Shown here: positions 43,788-52,005 of the stretch, in pieces
Numbering within the stretch: the stretch's first letter is position 1
Layout of the letters: each line of letters starts with the position of its first letter
Origin: Ramlibacter tataouinensis
Lineage (GTDB): Bacteria; Pseudomonadota; Gammaproteobacteria; Burkholderiales; Burkholderiaceae_C
Reading direction: 5' to 3'
DNA length: 63,772 nucleotides
Assembly (NCBI GenBank): GCA_002427815.1
Contig: DIZF01000025.1
Span: forward strand, 1 to 63,772
Translations under genes and position numbers: made by a program
The notes under the pieces: model-generated
The model's input: the letters and a program-made list of their open reading frames with translations, nothing else
What the model was told of the DNA's origin: nothing
Databases searched by the model: none

Positions 43788-45896
43788 ATGACGGCTGAAT
43801 ACAAGGTTCACGGCGACGTGGCCGTGATCACGATGAACAATCCGCCCGTCAACGGGCTGGGCTATGACACGCGCATCGGCCTCACCGGCGGCCTGGAAAA
43901 GGCGATCGCCGACGCTTCGGTCAAGGCCATCGTCATCGCCGGCGCCGGGCGTGCATTCTCGGGCGGCGCCGACATCAACGAATTCGGCACACCCAGGGCG
44001 CTCGCCGAGCCGAACCTGCACTCCGTCATCCTGGTCGTCGAGAATTCGCCCAAGCCGGTGGTCGCGGCAATTCACTCCATCGTCATGGGCGGCGGGCTGG
44101 AGCTGGCGCTGGGCTGCCACTACCGCATCGCGGCGCCCGGCGCCAAGGTTGCGCTGCCCGAAGTGAAGCTGGGCCTCCTGCCCGGCGCCGGCGGCACCCA
44201 ACGCCTGCCGCGCGTGCTGGGCGTGGAGACCGCCCTCAACATGATTGTCAGCGGCGAAGCCGTGAACAGCGAACTGCTGGCGCAGCAACCGGGCCAGAAG
44301 CTGTTCGACCGGATGGCCGCATCGACCGAGTCGGTGCTGGAAGAGGCGATCGCCTTCGCCCGCACGGTGGCCGACAAGCGGCCGCTGCCGTTGGTGCGCG
44401 AGCTGCCGTGCAAGCATCCGGTGGGCGACGCGTACTTCCAGTTCGCCCGCAACATGGTCAAGGGCATGGCCAGGAACCTGCCCGCGCCGGCCAAGTGCGT
44501 CGACGCCGTGGAGGCATCCACCCAGAAGAAATTCGACGACGGCATGGCGACCGAGCGCGAGCTGTTTATCAACCTGATGTTCACGCCCGAGAGCCGCGCG
44601 CTGCGCCATATCTTCATGGCCGAACGGGCGACCTCCAAGATTCCCGATGTTCCGGCCGACACCCCGCAGCGCGAGATCAAGTCGGTGGCCGTGATCGGCG
44701 CTGGCACCATGGGCGGCGGCATCTCGATGAACTTCCTCAACGCCGGCATCCCGGTGAAGATCCTGGAGATGAAGCAGGATGCGCTCGATCGCGGTGTCGC
44801 GACGATGCGCAAGAACTACGAATCGCAGGTCAAGCGGGGCAAGCTGAAGGCCGAGAAGTACGAGGCGCGCATGGGCCTGCTTTCCACCACGCTCGACTAC
44901 AACGACCTGAAGAACGCCGACCTGGTGATCGAGGCGGTGTTCGAGGAGATGGGCGTCAAGCAGAAGGTCTTCGAGAAGCTCGACGAGGTGATGAAGCCCG
45001 GTGCGATCCTGGCCTCCAACACCTCCACGCTCGACGTCAACAAGATCGCCTCGTTCACCAAGCGGCCGCAGGACGTGATCGGCATGCATTTCTTCAGCCC
45101 GGCCAACGTGATGAAGCTGCTGGAGGTGATCCGCGGCGCCAAGACCGGCAAGGACGTGCTGGCCACCGTGATGTCGCTGGCCAAGAAGATCAAGAAGACC
45201 GCCGTGGTCTCGGGCGTTTGCGACGGCTTCATCGGCAACCGCATGGTCGAGCAGTACAGCCGGCAGGCCGGCTTCCTGGTGGACGAGGGCGCCACGCCGC
45301 AGCAGGTCGACAAGGCGATCGAGCGGTTCGGCTTCGCCATGGGCCCGTTCCGCATGGGCGACCTGGCCGGCAACGACATCGGCTGGGCGATCCGCAAGCG
45401 CCGAGCCATCGAGCATCCCAACATGCTCTACAGCCGCACCGCCGACAAGCTGTGCGAATTGGGCCGCTTCGGCCAGAAGACCGGCGCCGGCTGGTACGAC
45501 TACCAGGCCGGCAAGCGCGATGCCATTCCCTCGCCGCTGGTCGAGAAAATGATCGAGGACCACCGCAAGGAGCTCGGCATCGCGCCGCGCAAGATCTCCG
45601 ACGAAGAGATCGTCCAGCGCCTGGTGTTTTCACTGGTCAACGAAGGCGCGCGCATCCTGGAGGACGGCATCGCCTCCCGCGCCGGCGACATCGACATGGT
45701 CTACCTCACCGGCTACGGCTTCCCGCTGCACCGGGGCGGCCCCATGCTGTACGCCGACCAGTTTGGCCTGTTCAACGTGGTGCAAGCCATGAAACGCTTC
45801 CAGCGCAATCCGCGCGACGACGTGAAGTTCTGGGAACCCGCTCCGCTGCTGGCCCGCCTGGCCGCGGAAGGCAAGACCTTCAATCCGACAACTTGA
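43788..45896 (+). CDS. fadB: Fatty-acid oxidation multifunctional protein: enoyl-CoA hydratase/3-hydroxyacyl-CoA dehydrogenase
   Basis: This enzyme catalyses the two middle steps of beta-oxidation in one chain of 702 residues. The N-terminal crotonase domain (1-180) has GAGRAFSGGADINEF, GGGLELALGCHYRIA with a catalytic Glu, and LPEVKLGLLPGAGGTQRLPR with the second. A linker leads to the NAD-binding Rossmann domain with GAGTMGGGISMNF near residue 304. The dehydrogenase core follows, including the catalytic His in GMHFFSPANVMKLLEVI and SGVCDGFIGNRM. It is closer to FadJ-like proteins of betaproteobacteria than to E. coli FadB in length. It lies directly after the promoter/operator at 43654-43704 and before the thiolase gene. 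Confidence 0.94.
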   Translation: MTAEYKVHGDVAVITMNNPPVNGLGYDTRIGLTGGLEKAIADASVKAIVIAGAGRAFSGGADINEFGTPRALAEPNLHSVILVVENSPKPVVAAIHSIVMGGGLELALGCHYRIAAPGAKVALPEVKLGLLPGAGGTQRLPRVLGVETALNMIVSGEAVNSELLAQQPGQKLFDRMAASTESVLEEAIAFARTVADKRPLPLVRELPCKHPVGDAYFQFARNMVKGMARNLPAPAKCVDAVEASTQKKFDDGMATERELFINLMFTPESRALRHIFMAERATSKIPDVPADTPQREIKSVAVIGAGTMGGGISMNFLNAGIPVKILEMKQDALDRGVATMRKNYESQVKRGKLKAEKYEARMGLLSTTLDYNDLKNADLVIEAVFEEMGVKQKVFEKLDEVMKPGAILASNTSTLDVNKIASFTKRPQDVIGMHFFSPANVMKLLEVIRGAKTGKDVLATVMSLAKKIKKTAVVSGVCDGFIGNRMVEQYSRQAGFLVDEGATPQQVDKAIERFGFAMGPFRMGDLAGNDIGWAIRKRRAIEHPNMLYSRTADKLCELGRFGQKTGAGWYDYQAGKRDAIPSPLVEKMIEDHRKELGIAPRKISDEEIVQRLVFSLVNEGARILEDGIASRAGDIDMVYLTGYGFPLHRGGPMLYADQFGLFNVVQAMKRFQRNPRDDVKFWEPAPLLARLAAEGKTFNPTT

Positions 45897-45950
45897 GCCT
45901 GATCCAGCCCCTTCCGCGCCATCTCCGCATTCCCCGAAAGGTTTCAAGCC

Positions 45951-47126
45951 ATGACCAACGCACTCATCGTCTCGACCGCACGCACACCCCTGGCCAAAAG
46001 CTGGAAGGGTTCCTTCAACATGACCCATGGCGCGACGCTGGGCGGCCACGTCGTCAAGCACGCGCTTCAGCGCGCCGGCATAGACGCCGCGCAGGTGGAA
46101 GACGTGATCATGGGCTGTGCCACTCCAGAAGGCGCGACCGGCGCCAACATCGCGCGCCAGATCGCCCTGATGGCCGGCTGCCCGATCTCCGTCTCCGGCA
46201 TGACCGTGAACCGCTTCTGCTCGTCGGGCCTGCAGAGTATCGCCCTGGCCTCGCAGCGGGTGATCGCGGGCGAGGCCGAGGTGTTCGTGGCCGGCGGGGT
46301 GGAGAGCATCTCCTGTGTGCAGCAGGAAATGAACACCCACATGATGATCAATCCCGAGCTGAACAAGCTCAAGCCCGAGATCTACTGGTCGATGCTGCAG
46401 ACCGCCGAGCAGGTGGCCAAGCGCTACAACATCGGCCGTGATGTGATGGACGAGTATGGCGCCGCCAGCCAGCAGAAAGCCTGCGCGGGCCAGGCAGCGG
46501 GCCGGTTCGACGCCGAAATCGCACCGATCACCGTGAAGGCCGGGGTGGCTGACCCCGTGATGGGCCTGCGCACCAAGGAAGTCACCGTGAGCAAGGACGA
46601 GGGTACCCGCGAGGGCACCACCAAGGAAGGCATCAGCAGCATCAAGCCGGCGCTGCCCGGTGGCGTGATCGCGGCGGGCAATGCCAGCCAGTTTTCGGAT
46701 GGCGCCGGTGCCTGCGTGGTGGTAAGCGAGGCTTTTGCGAGCAAGAACAATCTGAAGCCGCTCGGGCGCTTCCTCGGTTTTGCGGTGGCCGGCTGCGAGC
46801 CCGACGAGATGGGCATCGGCCCGGTGTTCGCGGTGCCGAAGGTGCTGAAGAAGCTGGGCCTGACGGTGCAGGACATCGATCTCTGGGAATTGAACGAGGC
46901 TTTCGCCGTCCAGGTGATTTATTGCCGCGACAAGCTGGGCATCCCGAACGACCGCCTGAACGTCAACGGCGGCGCGATCGCCGTGGGCCATCCCTATGGC
47001 GTGTCGGGCCAGCGGCTGACGGGCCATGCGCTGATCGAAGGCAAGCGCCGCGGCGCCAAGCGGGTCCTGGTGACCATGTGCATCGGCGGCGGCATGGGCG
47101 CAGCCGGCGTTTTTGAAGTACTGTGA
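45951..47126 (+). CDS. fadA: Acetyl-CoA C-acyltransferase (3-ketoacyl-CoA thiolase)
   Basis: This enzyme performs the last step of beta-oxidation, cleaving 3-ketoacyl-CoA with CoA. It has 391 residues. The nucleophile is Cys90 in VNRFCSSGLQSIA; the remaining catalytic motifs are NEAFAVQ, the His in GHPYGVSGQR and the Cys in CIGGGMGAAG. The gene follows fadB by 54 bases with GAAAGG before the ATG. The pair presumably forms the trifunctional beta-oxidation complex. The transcript probably ends at the hairpin and terminator module just after the stop. Confidence 0.95.
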   Translation: MTNALIVSTARTPLAKSWKGSFNMTHGATLGGHVVKHALQRAGIDAAQVEDVIMGCATPEGATGANIARQIALMAGCPISVSGMTVNRFCSSGLQSIALASQRVIAGEAEVFVAGGVESISCVQQEMNTHMMINPELNKLKPEIYWSMLQTAEQVAKRYNIGRDVMDEYGAASQQKACAGQAAGRFDAEIAPITVKAGVADPVMGLRTKEVTVSKDEGTREGTTKEGISSIKPALPGGVIAAGNASQFSDGAGACVVVSEAFASKNNLKPLGRFLGFAVAGCEPDEMGIGPVFAVPKVLKKLGLTVQDIDLWELNEAFAVQVIYCRDKLGIPNDRLNVNGGAIAVGHPYGVSGQRLTGHALIEGKRRGAKRVLVTMCIGGGMGAAGVFEVL

Positions 47127-47128
47127 GC

Positions 47129-47160
47129 ACTGAGAAATTTCGCAAGCGAAATTTCTCAGT
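47129..47160 (+). repeat. Perfect 14-base-arm hairpin after fadA
   Basis: ACTGAGAAATTTCG (47129-47142), CAAG, CGAAATTTCTCAGT (47147-47160) is a perfect hairpin two bases after the fadA stop. It lacks a T-run of its own. It is followed 12 bases later by a terminator stem whose 15-base core is identical to that at 11282-11296, where a hairpin also lies on the same side. Confidence 0.65.
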
Positions 47161-47172
47161 GGGTTGATCAGC

Positions 47173-47203
47173 AAAAAAGCTTGGGGCGGCCCGGCGCTTT
47201 TTT
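47173..47203 (+). terminator. Bidirectional intrinsic terminator after fadA
   Basis: AAAAAAGC (47173-47180) and GCTTTTTT (47196-47203) flank TTGGGGCGGCCCGGC (47181-47195). The stem is followed by a T-run in both directions. Here the core runs in the direction of the upstream gene; at 11273-11304 it runs against it. Confidence 0.75.
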
Positions 47204-47278
47204 GGGTATTGAACAGCCACGAGGACCGCTGAGGTTTTCATGGCTTTCCTGTCTTCGATCCATTCACTTGAGATACCC

Positions 47279-49135
47279 ATGAGCCTGCGCCCGACCCTCG
47301 AATTCCTGCTGTACGACTGGCTGCACGCGGAACAGCTCACAGCGCGCACCCGCTTTGCCGACCACTCGCGCGAGACCTTCGATGCGGTGCTCGACACCTG
47401 CGAGCGCATCGCACGGGAGAAATACGCCCCGTTCAACCGAACGGTGGACATCGAGGAGCCGCGCTTCGACGGCAAGAAGGTGATCCTGCCCAAGGCCACG
47501 CACGAAGCCTTCAAGGCGTTCGCGCAGTCGGGGATGCTCAGCGCCGCGCAGGACTACGAGATCGGCGGCATGCAGCTGCCCTACACGGTAGAGGCGGCAG
47601 CCCAGTGCTTCTTCGCCATGGCGTCGGTCAGCATCGGTTCGGGCATGCTCACCGTGGGCAATGCCAACCTGCTGCGGGTCCATGGCACGACGGCGCAGCA
47701 GGCGGTGTTCGCGCTGAACGAGTTTTCCGGCCGGTGGGCCGGCACCATGGCCCTCTCCGAGCCGCAGGCGGGCTCGTCGCTGTCGGACATCTCGACCCGC
47801 GCTGTCGCCGACGGGGCTGACTTCGAAGCCGATCCGCTGGGGCCGCGTTACCGTCTCACCGGCAACAAGATGTGGATCTCGGCCGGCGAACACGAGCTGA
47901 CCGAGAACATCATTCATCTGGTGCTGGCGAAGATCCCCGGACCGGACGGCAAGCTGATTGCCGGCACCCGGGGCATCTCGCTTTTCATTGTCCCCAAGAT
48001 GATGGTGGATCGGGAAGGCCAACTGACCGGCGAGCGCAATGACGTCGCGCTGGCCGGCCTGAACCACAAGCTCGGCTGGCGCGGCACCACCAATACGCTG
48101 CTCAACTTCGGCGAGGGCAAGTTCCCCGTCCGTGGGAAGGCCGGTGCGGTGGGCTACCTGGTCGGTCGTCCCCACGAAGGCTTGCGCTGCATGTTCCACA
48201 TGATGAACGAAGCCCGCATCGGCGTAGGTACCGCTGCCGTCATGTTGGGCATGGCCGGGTATTACGCCGCTCTGGAATACGCCAGGAACCGGCCGCAGGG
48301 CCGCTTGCCGGTCGGGCAGAAATCTGAACACGGCAGCAGTGCCGTGGGCAAGGACCCGGCGCAGCCGCAGGTGAGGATCATCGAGCACGCCGACGTCAAG
48401 CGCATGCTGCTGGCGCAGAAGTCCTATTGCGAGGGCGGGCTGGCGCTGGAGCTCTACTGCGCGCGGCTGGTCGACGAGCAGAACACCGGTGAGCCCGAAG
48501 CGGCCGACGACGCCCGGCTGCTGCTGGAAGTGCTGACGCCGATCGCCAAGAGCTGGCCCAGCGAATGGTGCCTGGAAGCCAACTCCCTGGCGATCCAGGT
48601 TCACGGCGGTTACGGCTACACGCGCGACTTTCCGGTCGAGCAGTACTGGCGCGACAACCGCCTGAACATGATCCATGAGGGCACCCACGGCATCCAGGCG
48701 GCGGACCTGCTGGGACGCAAGGTGCTGATGGAAGGCGGCAAGGGACTTTCGTTGCTGGGAAAGCGCATAGCCGCCACCATCGAGCGAGCGAGCGGGCATC
48801 CGGTGCTGGCCGAATACGCAAGCGAGCTGCGCCCGGCGCTGGAGCAAGTCCAGTCAGCGACGCAGGCGGCCTGGTCCACCGGCAACCCCGCCGAGGCCCT
48901 GGCGAACGCCGTGCCGTACATGCAGGCTTTCGGCCACATGGTGGTGGCCTGGATCTGGCTCGATGTGGCGCTGGCTGTTCCGCCCGAAGCTGCCGCCACG
49001 GATCCCGCCCAGCAAGGCCGGCTGCACGCCACCCGTTACTTCTACCGCTACGAACTGCCCAAGATCGGTGCCTGGCTCGACGTCGCGGCCCGGCGCGATC
49101 CGACCTGCGCGCAGATGCCGGAGGCCGCCTTCTGA
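47279..49135 (+). CDS. Acyl-CoA dehydrogenase
   Basis: This FAD-dependent enzyme introduces the first double bond in acyl-CoA oxidation. It has 618 residues from the ATG at 47279 (MSLRPTLEFLLYDWLHAEQL), the long subtype found with FadBA in Burkholderiales. Flavin and substrate motifs are WAGTMALSEPQAGSSLSD, YRLTGNKMWISAGEHELTENI, and the catalytic-base region IHEGTHGIQAADLLGRK. A C-terminal helical extension of about 120 residues follows. An upstream in-frame ATG at 47240 has a better ribosome site (GAGG) but adds residues outside the family pattern. It is the next gene after the fadBA terminator. Confidence 0.92.
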   Translation: MSLRPTLEFLLYDWLHAEQLTARTRFADHSRETFDAVLDTCERIAREKYAPFNRTVDIEEPRFDGKKVILPKATHEAFKAFAQSGMLSAAQDYEIGGMQLPYTVEAAAQCFFAMASVSIGSGMLTVGNANLLRVHGTTAQQAVFALNEFSGRWAGTMALSEPQAGSSLSDISTRAVADGADFEADPLGPRYRLTGNKMWISAGEHELTENIIHLVLAKIPGPDGKLIAGTRGISLFIVPKMMVDREGQLTGERNDVALAGLNHKLGWRGTTNTLLNFGEGKFPVRGKAGAVGYLVGRPHEGLRCMFHMMNEARIGVGTAAVMLGMAGYYAALEYARNRPQGRLPVGQKSEHGSSAVGKDPAQPQVRIIEHADVKRMLLAQKSYCEGGLALELYCARLVDEQNTGEPEAADDARLLLEVLTPIAKSWPSEWCLEANSLAIQVHGGYGYTRDFPVEQYWRDNRLNMIHEGTHGIQAADLLGRKVLMEGGKGLSLLGKRIAATIERASGHPVLAEYASELRPALEQVQSATQAAWSTGNPAEALANAVPYMQAFGHMVVAWIWLDVALAVPPEAAATDPAQQGRLHATRYFYRYELPKIGAWLDVAARRDPTCAQMPEAAF

Positions 49136-49338
49136 TGGCTTCTGCCGGCACGCTGGCGTGGATCGACCGCCTGGTCTGGACCTTCATCTACGGCGGGCTG
49201 TTCACGCTGATCCTGGGCCTCGCGGCGCTGCCGTCTCACGCCGTGGCGAGCTGGCCGCTGATACTGGCCGGAGTCGTACTGGTGGTCGCCGGCGCAGTCC
49301 TGATCTGGGTGCGTTCGAGGCTGCGCTCCACCGACTGA
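49135..49338 (+). CDS. Small two-helix membrane protein
   Basis: This is a 67-residue protein with no assignable function. Two hydrophobic segments (about residues 14-33 and 39-60: LVWTFIYGGLFTLILGLAAL and WPLILAGVVLVVAGAVLIWV) are separated by a short polar turn, and the end is basic (RSRLRSTD). Its ATG overlaps the acyl-CoA dehydrogenase stop in TGATG, which argues that it is real and translated from the same message. Confidence 0.65.
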   Translation: MASAGTLAWIDRLVWTFIYGGLFTLILGLAALPSHAVASWPLILAGVVLVVAGAVLIWVRSRLRSTD

Positions 49339-49423
49339 AGCGCGCAGCATATCGCTGCCGTGACACACTGGCAGCGGCGGCGAACGCACAATGCGGAGCT
49401 GAAATTCACCAAGGAACAAGAGC

Positions 49424-50218
49424 ATGACCCGTACCGTTTCCCAGCTGTTCGACCTCCACGGCAAGACCGCCCTGGTCACCGGCGGTTCGCGAGGCCTCGG
49501 CCTGCAGATGGCTCACGCCCTGGGCGAGGCCGGCGCGCGGATCATGCTGACATCGCGCAAGGCGGCCGACCTGGAACACGCGGCTGCCGAACTTCAGGCA
49601 GCGGGCATCGACGCGCGCTGGATCGCGGCGGATTGCGCCAAGGAAGAGGAAATCCGCCGCCTGGCCGAGGAAACGCTGCAGCGAATGGGCGACGTGGACA
49701 TCCTGGTCAACAACGCGGGCGCCGCCTGGGGTGCGGCCGCCGAGGACCACCCGGTAGAGGCCTGGGACAAGCTGATGAACCTGAACGTGCGCGGCTATTT
49801 CATCCTGTCCCAGCACATCGCCAAGCGCAGCATGATTGCGCGCAAGTACGGGCGCATCATCAACATTGCCTCGATCGCGGGCCTGGGCGGCAACCCGCCG
49901 GAGATGCAGGGGACGCTGGCCTACAACACCTCCAAGGGCGCCGTCATCAACTTCACCCGGGCGCTGGGCTGCGAATGGGGCAAGTACAACATCACCGTGA
50001 ACGCGATCTGCCCGGGTTTCTTCCCCAGCAAGATGACGCAGTTCACCCTGGATCAGATGGGCGAGGAGAAACTCGCCGCCCATGCGCCGCTGCAGCGCCT
50101 GGGCGACGATGAAGACCTCAAGGGCATCACGCTGCTGTTCGCCTCCGACGCCGGCAAGCACATCACCGGGCAGTGGCTCGCGGTGGATGGTGGCGTCAGC
50201 GTGATCACCGGTGGCTGA
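49424..50218 (+). CDS. SDR family oxidoreductase
   Basis: This is a classical short-chain dehydrogenase/reductase of 264 residues. The cofactor motif is TGGSRGLG near residue 20, NNAG lies near 99, the catalytic Ser in NIASIAG, and the active-site YNTSK near 166. Lys and Arg after the second strand (TSRKAAD) suggest NADP(H) use. In this setting it may reduce or oxidise a hydroxyacyl or ketoacyl intermediate, but the substrate is not readable. AAGGAA precedes the ATG. It lies downstream of the acyl-CoA dehydrogenase and small membrane gene. Confidence 0.87.
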   Translation: MTRTVSQLFDLHGKTALVTGGSRGLGLQMAHALGEAGARIMLTSRKAADLEHAAAELQAAGIDARWIAADCAKEEEIRRLAEETLQRMGDVDILVNNAGAAWGAAAEDHPVEAWDKLMNLNVRGYFILSQHIAKRSMIARKYGRIINIASIAGLGGNPPEMQGTLAYNTSKGAVINFTRALGCEWGKYNITVNAICPGFFPSKMTQFTLDQMGEEKLAAHAPLQRLGDDEDLKGITLLFASDAGKHITGQWLAVDGGVSVITGG

Positions 50219-50284
50219 TCGGTGCTGCCGGGCGGATTGGACCGCTCTGTGGCAAGCTCGGCACCCACAGAACACAGGAGCAGT

Positions 50285-50713
50285 ATGAAGTTCGGCGTCG
50301 ACATTCCCTTCGTGAATCTCCTGGGCTTCGAGCTCGTGCTGTTCGAGGGCGGCCATTCGGAGATTCACTACGAAGCCAAGCCCGAGCACTGCAACTCGTT
50401 CAACGTCACCCACGGCGGCGCCTGCATGACCTTGCTGGATGTTTCCATGGCGGTGGCCGCGCGCAGCGTCGACAAGGAGATGGGGGTGGTCACCATCGAG
50501 ATGAAAACCAGCTTCATGCAGCCCGCGCGCGGCAAGCTCAGCGGCAAGGGCCGGCTGATGCACCGCACCGCCACCATGGCCTTCACCGAAGCCACCCTCT
50601 ACGACAGCGCGGGCAGTGCCTGCGCCCATGCCACCGGCACATTCAAGTATGTCAAGCGCCTGCCCATCGGGGCGAAGAGCGCCATTCCTTTGAACGTCAT
50701 TTCCACCGATTAG
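50285..50713 (+). CDS. PaaI-type hotdog-fold acyl-CoA thioesterase
   Basis: This is a single hotdog-domain thioesterase of 142 residues. The conserved NVTHGGACMTLLDVSMAVAA segment near residues 41-60 carries the His-Gly-Gly turn and the Asp that typify the PaaI/4HBT-II group; VVTIEMKTSFMQPAR and the final strands complete the fold. It would release free acids from CoA esters, preventing CoA trapping. The start at 50285 is fixed by AGGAG four bases upstream. It is followed by a tandem hairpin repeat. Confidence 0.88.
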   Translation: MKFGVDIPFVNLLGFELVLFEGGHSEIHYEAKPEHCNSFNVTHGGACMTLLDVSMAVAARSVDKEMGVVTIEMKTSFMQPARGKLSGKGRLMHRTATMAFTEATLYDSAGSACAHATGTFKYVKRLPIGAKSAIPLNVISTD

Positions 50714-50724
50714 ATAGACTTTAC

Positions 50725-50794
50725 GGGACAGATCTTCAGCTCTGTCCCGAACTGATTGGATTACCCTTGCGGGACAGATCTTCAGCTCTGTCCC
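50725..50794. repeat. Tandem REP-like hairpins (GGGACAGA...TCTGTCCC, two copies)
   Basis: Copy 1 (50725-50748) and copy 2 (50771-50794) are identical: GGGACAGA, an 8-base loop TCTTCAGC, TCTGTCCC. Each copy is followed by a near-identical AACTG flank. They fill the gap between the thioesterase stop and the reductase ATG. GGGACAGA/TCTGTCCC palindromes are seen as dispersed REP-type repeats in several betaproteobacteria. They may also act as a terminator or stabiliser, although no T-run follows. Confidence 0.75.
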
Positions 50795-50815
50795 CAACTG
50801 TTTAGAAAGAAGACC

Positions 50816-51832
50816 ATGCCCAAGAACAAGCAGATCCTGCTGGACAACCGCCCCCAAGCGGAGGCCACGGCCGCCAACTTCAAGCTGGTCGTCGCGGACA
50901 CGCCGGCCCTGCAGGACGGCCAGGTGCTGGTCCGCCATCACTTCCTGAGCCTGGATCCCTACATGCGCGGTCGCATGAACGACGCCAAGAGCTATGCGGC
51001 GCCCCAGCCGCTGGGCCAGGTGATGCAGGGCGGCACCACCGGCGAAGTGGTGGAGAGCCGCTCGCCCAAGTTCAAGGCGGGCGACAAGGTGGTGGGCATG
51101 GGCGGCTGGCAGGAATACAGCGTTGTGGCTGCCGACCAGCCCGGCGCGCTGCGCAAGGTCGACACCACGCACGTTCCGCTGTCGCATTACCTGGGTGCCG
51201 TGGGCATGCCCGGCGTCACGGCCTGGTACGGCTTGGTGAAGATCATCCAACCCAAGGCCGGGCAGACCCTCGTCGTGAGCGCGGCCACCGGGGCTGTCGG
51301 CAGCGCCTTTGGCGCGCTGGCGAAGGCGCGCGGTTGCCGCACCGTGGGCATCGCGGGCGGTCCCGAGAAGTGCAAGTACGCGACGGCCGAGCTCGGCTTC
51401 GACGCCTGCGTCGACTACAAGAAGCACCAGGATGCGGCGTCGCTGTCCAAGGAAGTGAAGGCGGCCTGCCCCGACGGCGTCGACGGCTACTTCGAGAATG
51501 TGGGCGGCATGGTGATGGACGCCGTGATGATGCGAATGAACGCTTTCGCCCGGATGGCCCTGTGCGGAATGATCGCCGGCTACGACGGCAAGCCGGTGCC
51601 GATGTCCTATCCGCAGCTGATCCTCACCAACCGGATGACGGTCGAAGGCTTCATCGTGAGCGAGCACATGGAGGTCTGGCCCGAGGCGCTCACGGAACTG
51701 GGCACGCTGGTGGGCACCGGCAAGCTGCGGCCGCGCGAAACGATCGCGCAGGACATCGAGTCGGCGCCCGAAGCGTTCCTCGGGCTGCTCAAGGGCAAGA
51801 ACTTCGGCAAGCAGCTGGTCAAGCTGATCTGA
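50816..51832 (+). CDS. NADP-dependent oxidoreductase, zinc-free MDR family
   Basis: This is a medium-chain reductase of the CurA/prostaglandin-reductase branch (338 residues). It reduces activated carbon-carbon double bonds with NADPH. Landmarks are HHFLSLDPYMRGRM near residue 42, GMPGVTAWYGL near 130, the cofactor loop VSAATGAVGSAFGALAK near 154, and GYFENVGGMVMDAVM near 223. Structural and catalytic zinc cysteines are absent, as expected for this branch. The ATG at 50816 is preceded by AGAAAGAAG and begins right after the tandem hairpins. Confidence 0.9.
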   Translation: MPKNKQILLDNRPQAEATAANFKLVVADTPALQDGQVLVRHHFLSLDPYMRGRMNDAKSYAAPQPLGQVMQGGTTGEVVESRSPKFKAGDKVVGMGGWQEYSVVAADQPGALRKVDTTHVPLSHYLGAVGMPGVTAWYGLVKIIQPKAGQTLVVSAATGAVGSAFGALAKARGCRTVGIAGGPEKCKYATAELGFDACVDYKKHQDAASLSKEVKAACPDGVDGYFENVGGMVMDAVMMRMNAFARMALCGMIAGYDGKPVPMSYPQLILTNRMTVEGFIVSEHMEVWPEALTELGTLVGTGKLRPRETIAQDIESAPEAFLGLLKGKNFGKQLVKLI

Positions 51833-52005
51833 AGGCCGCCAGGCGCAGCGTGGACGGAATAGCACGCACCCCGTTTGTGCCCGGCGGTGCCACAATCACC
51901 TGCCCCGCCTGAACCGGCTGCTGGCCGGGAAGGGTGCGTTCCGGAACGCCGAAGTGCGCGATATCGGCGCGACCTGGCGGCTGACCTTCGCGCCGAGGAG
52001 CCCGC
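51833..52005. other. Gap before aidB-like gene
   Basis: These 173 bases separate the reductase and the AidB-like gene. I see no open frame with family similarity and no confident promoter or terminator. GC-rich half-sites exist but none stands out. Confidence 0.3.

Noticed and set aside
49354..49375. GCTGCC/GGCAGC hairpin upstream of the SDR gene
   Set aside because: A 6-base stem with a 10-base loop and no T-run is weak and expected by chance in such DNA.
50725..50794. Possible short CRISPR-like repeat pair
   Set aside because: Only two copies, a spacer of 22 bases related to the flank, strong internal hairpin, and no cas genes. It fits a REP-type repeat.
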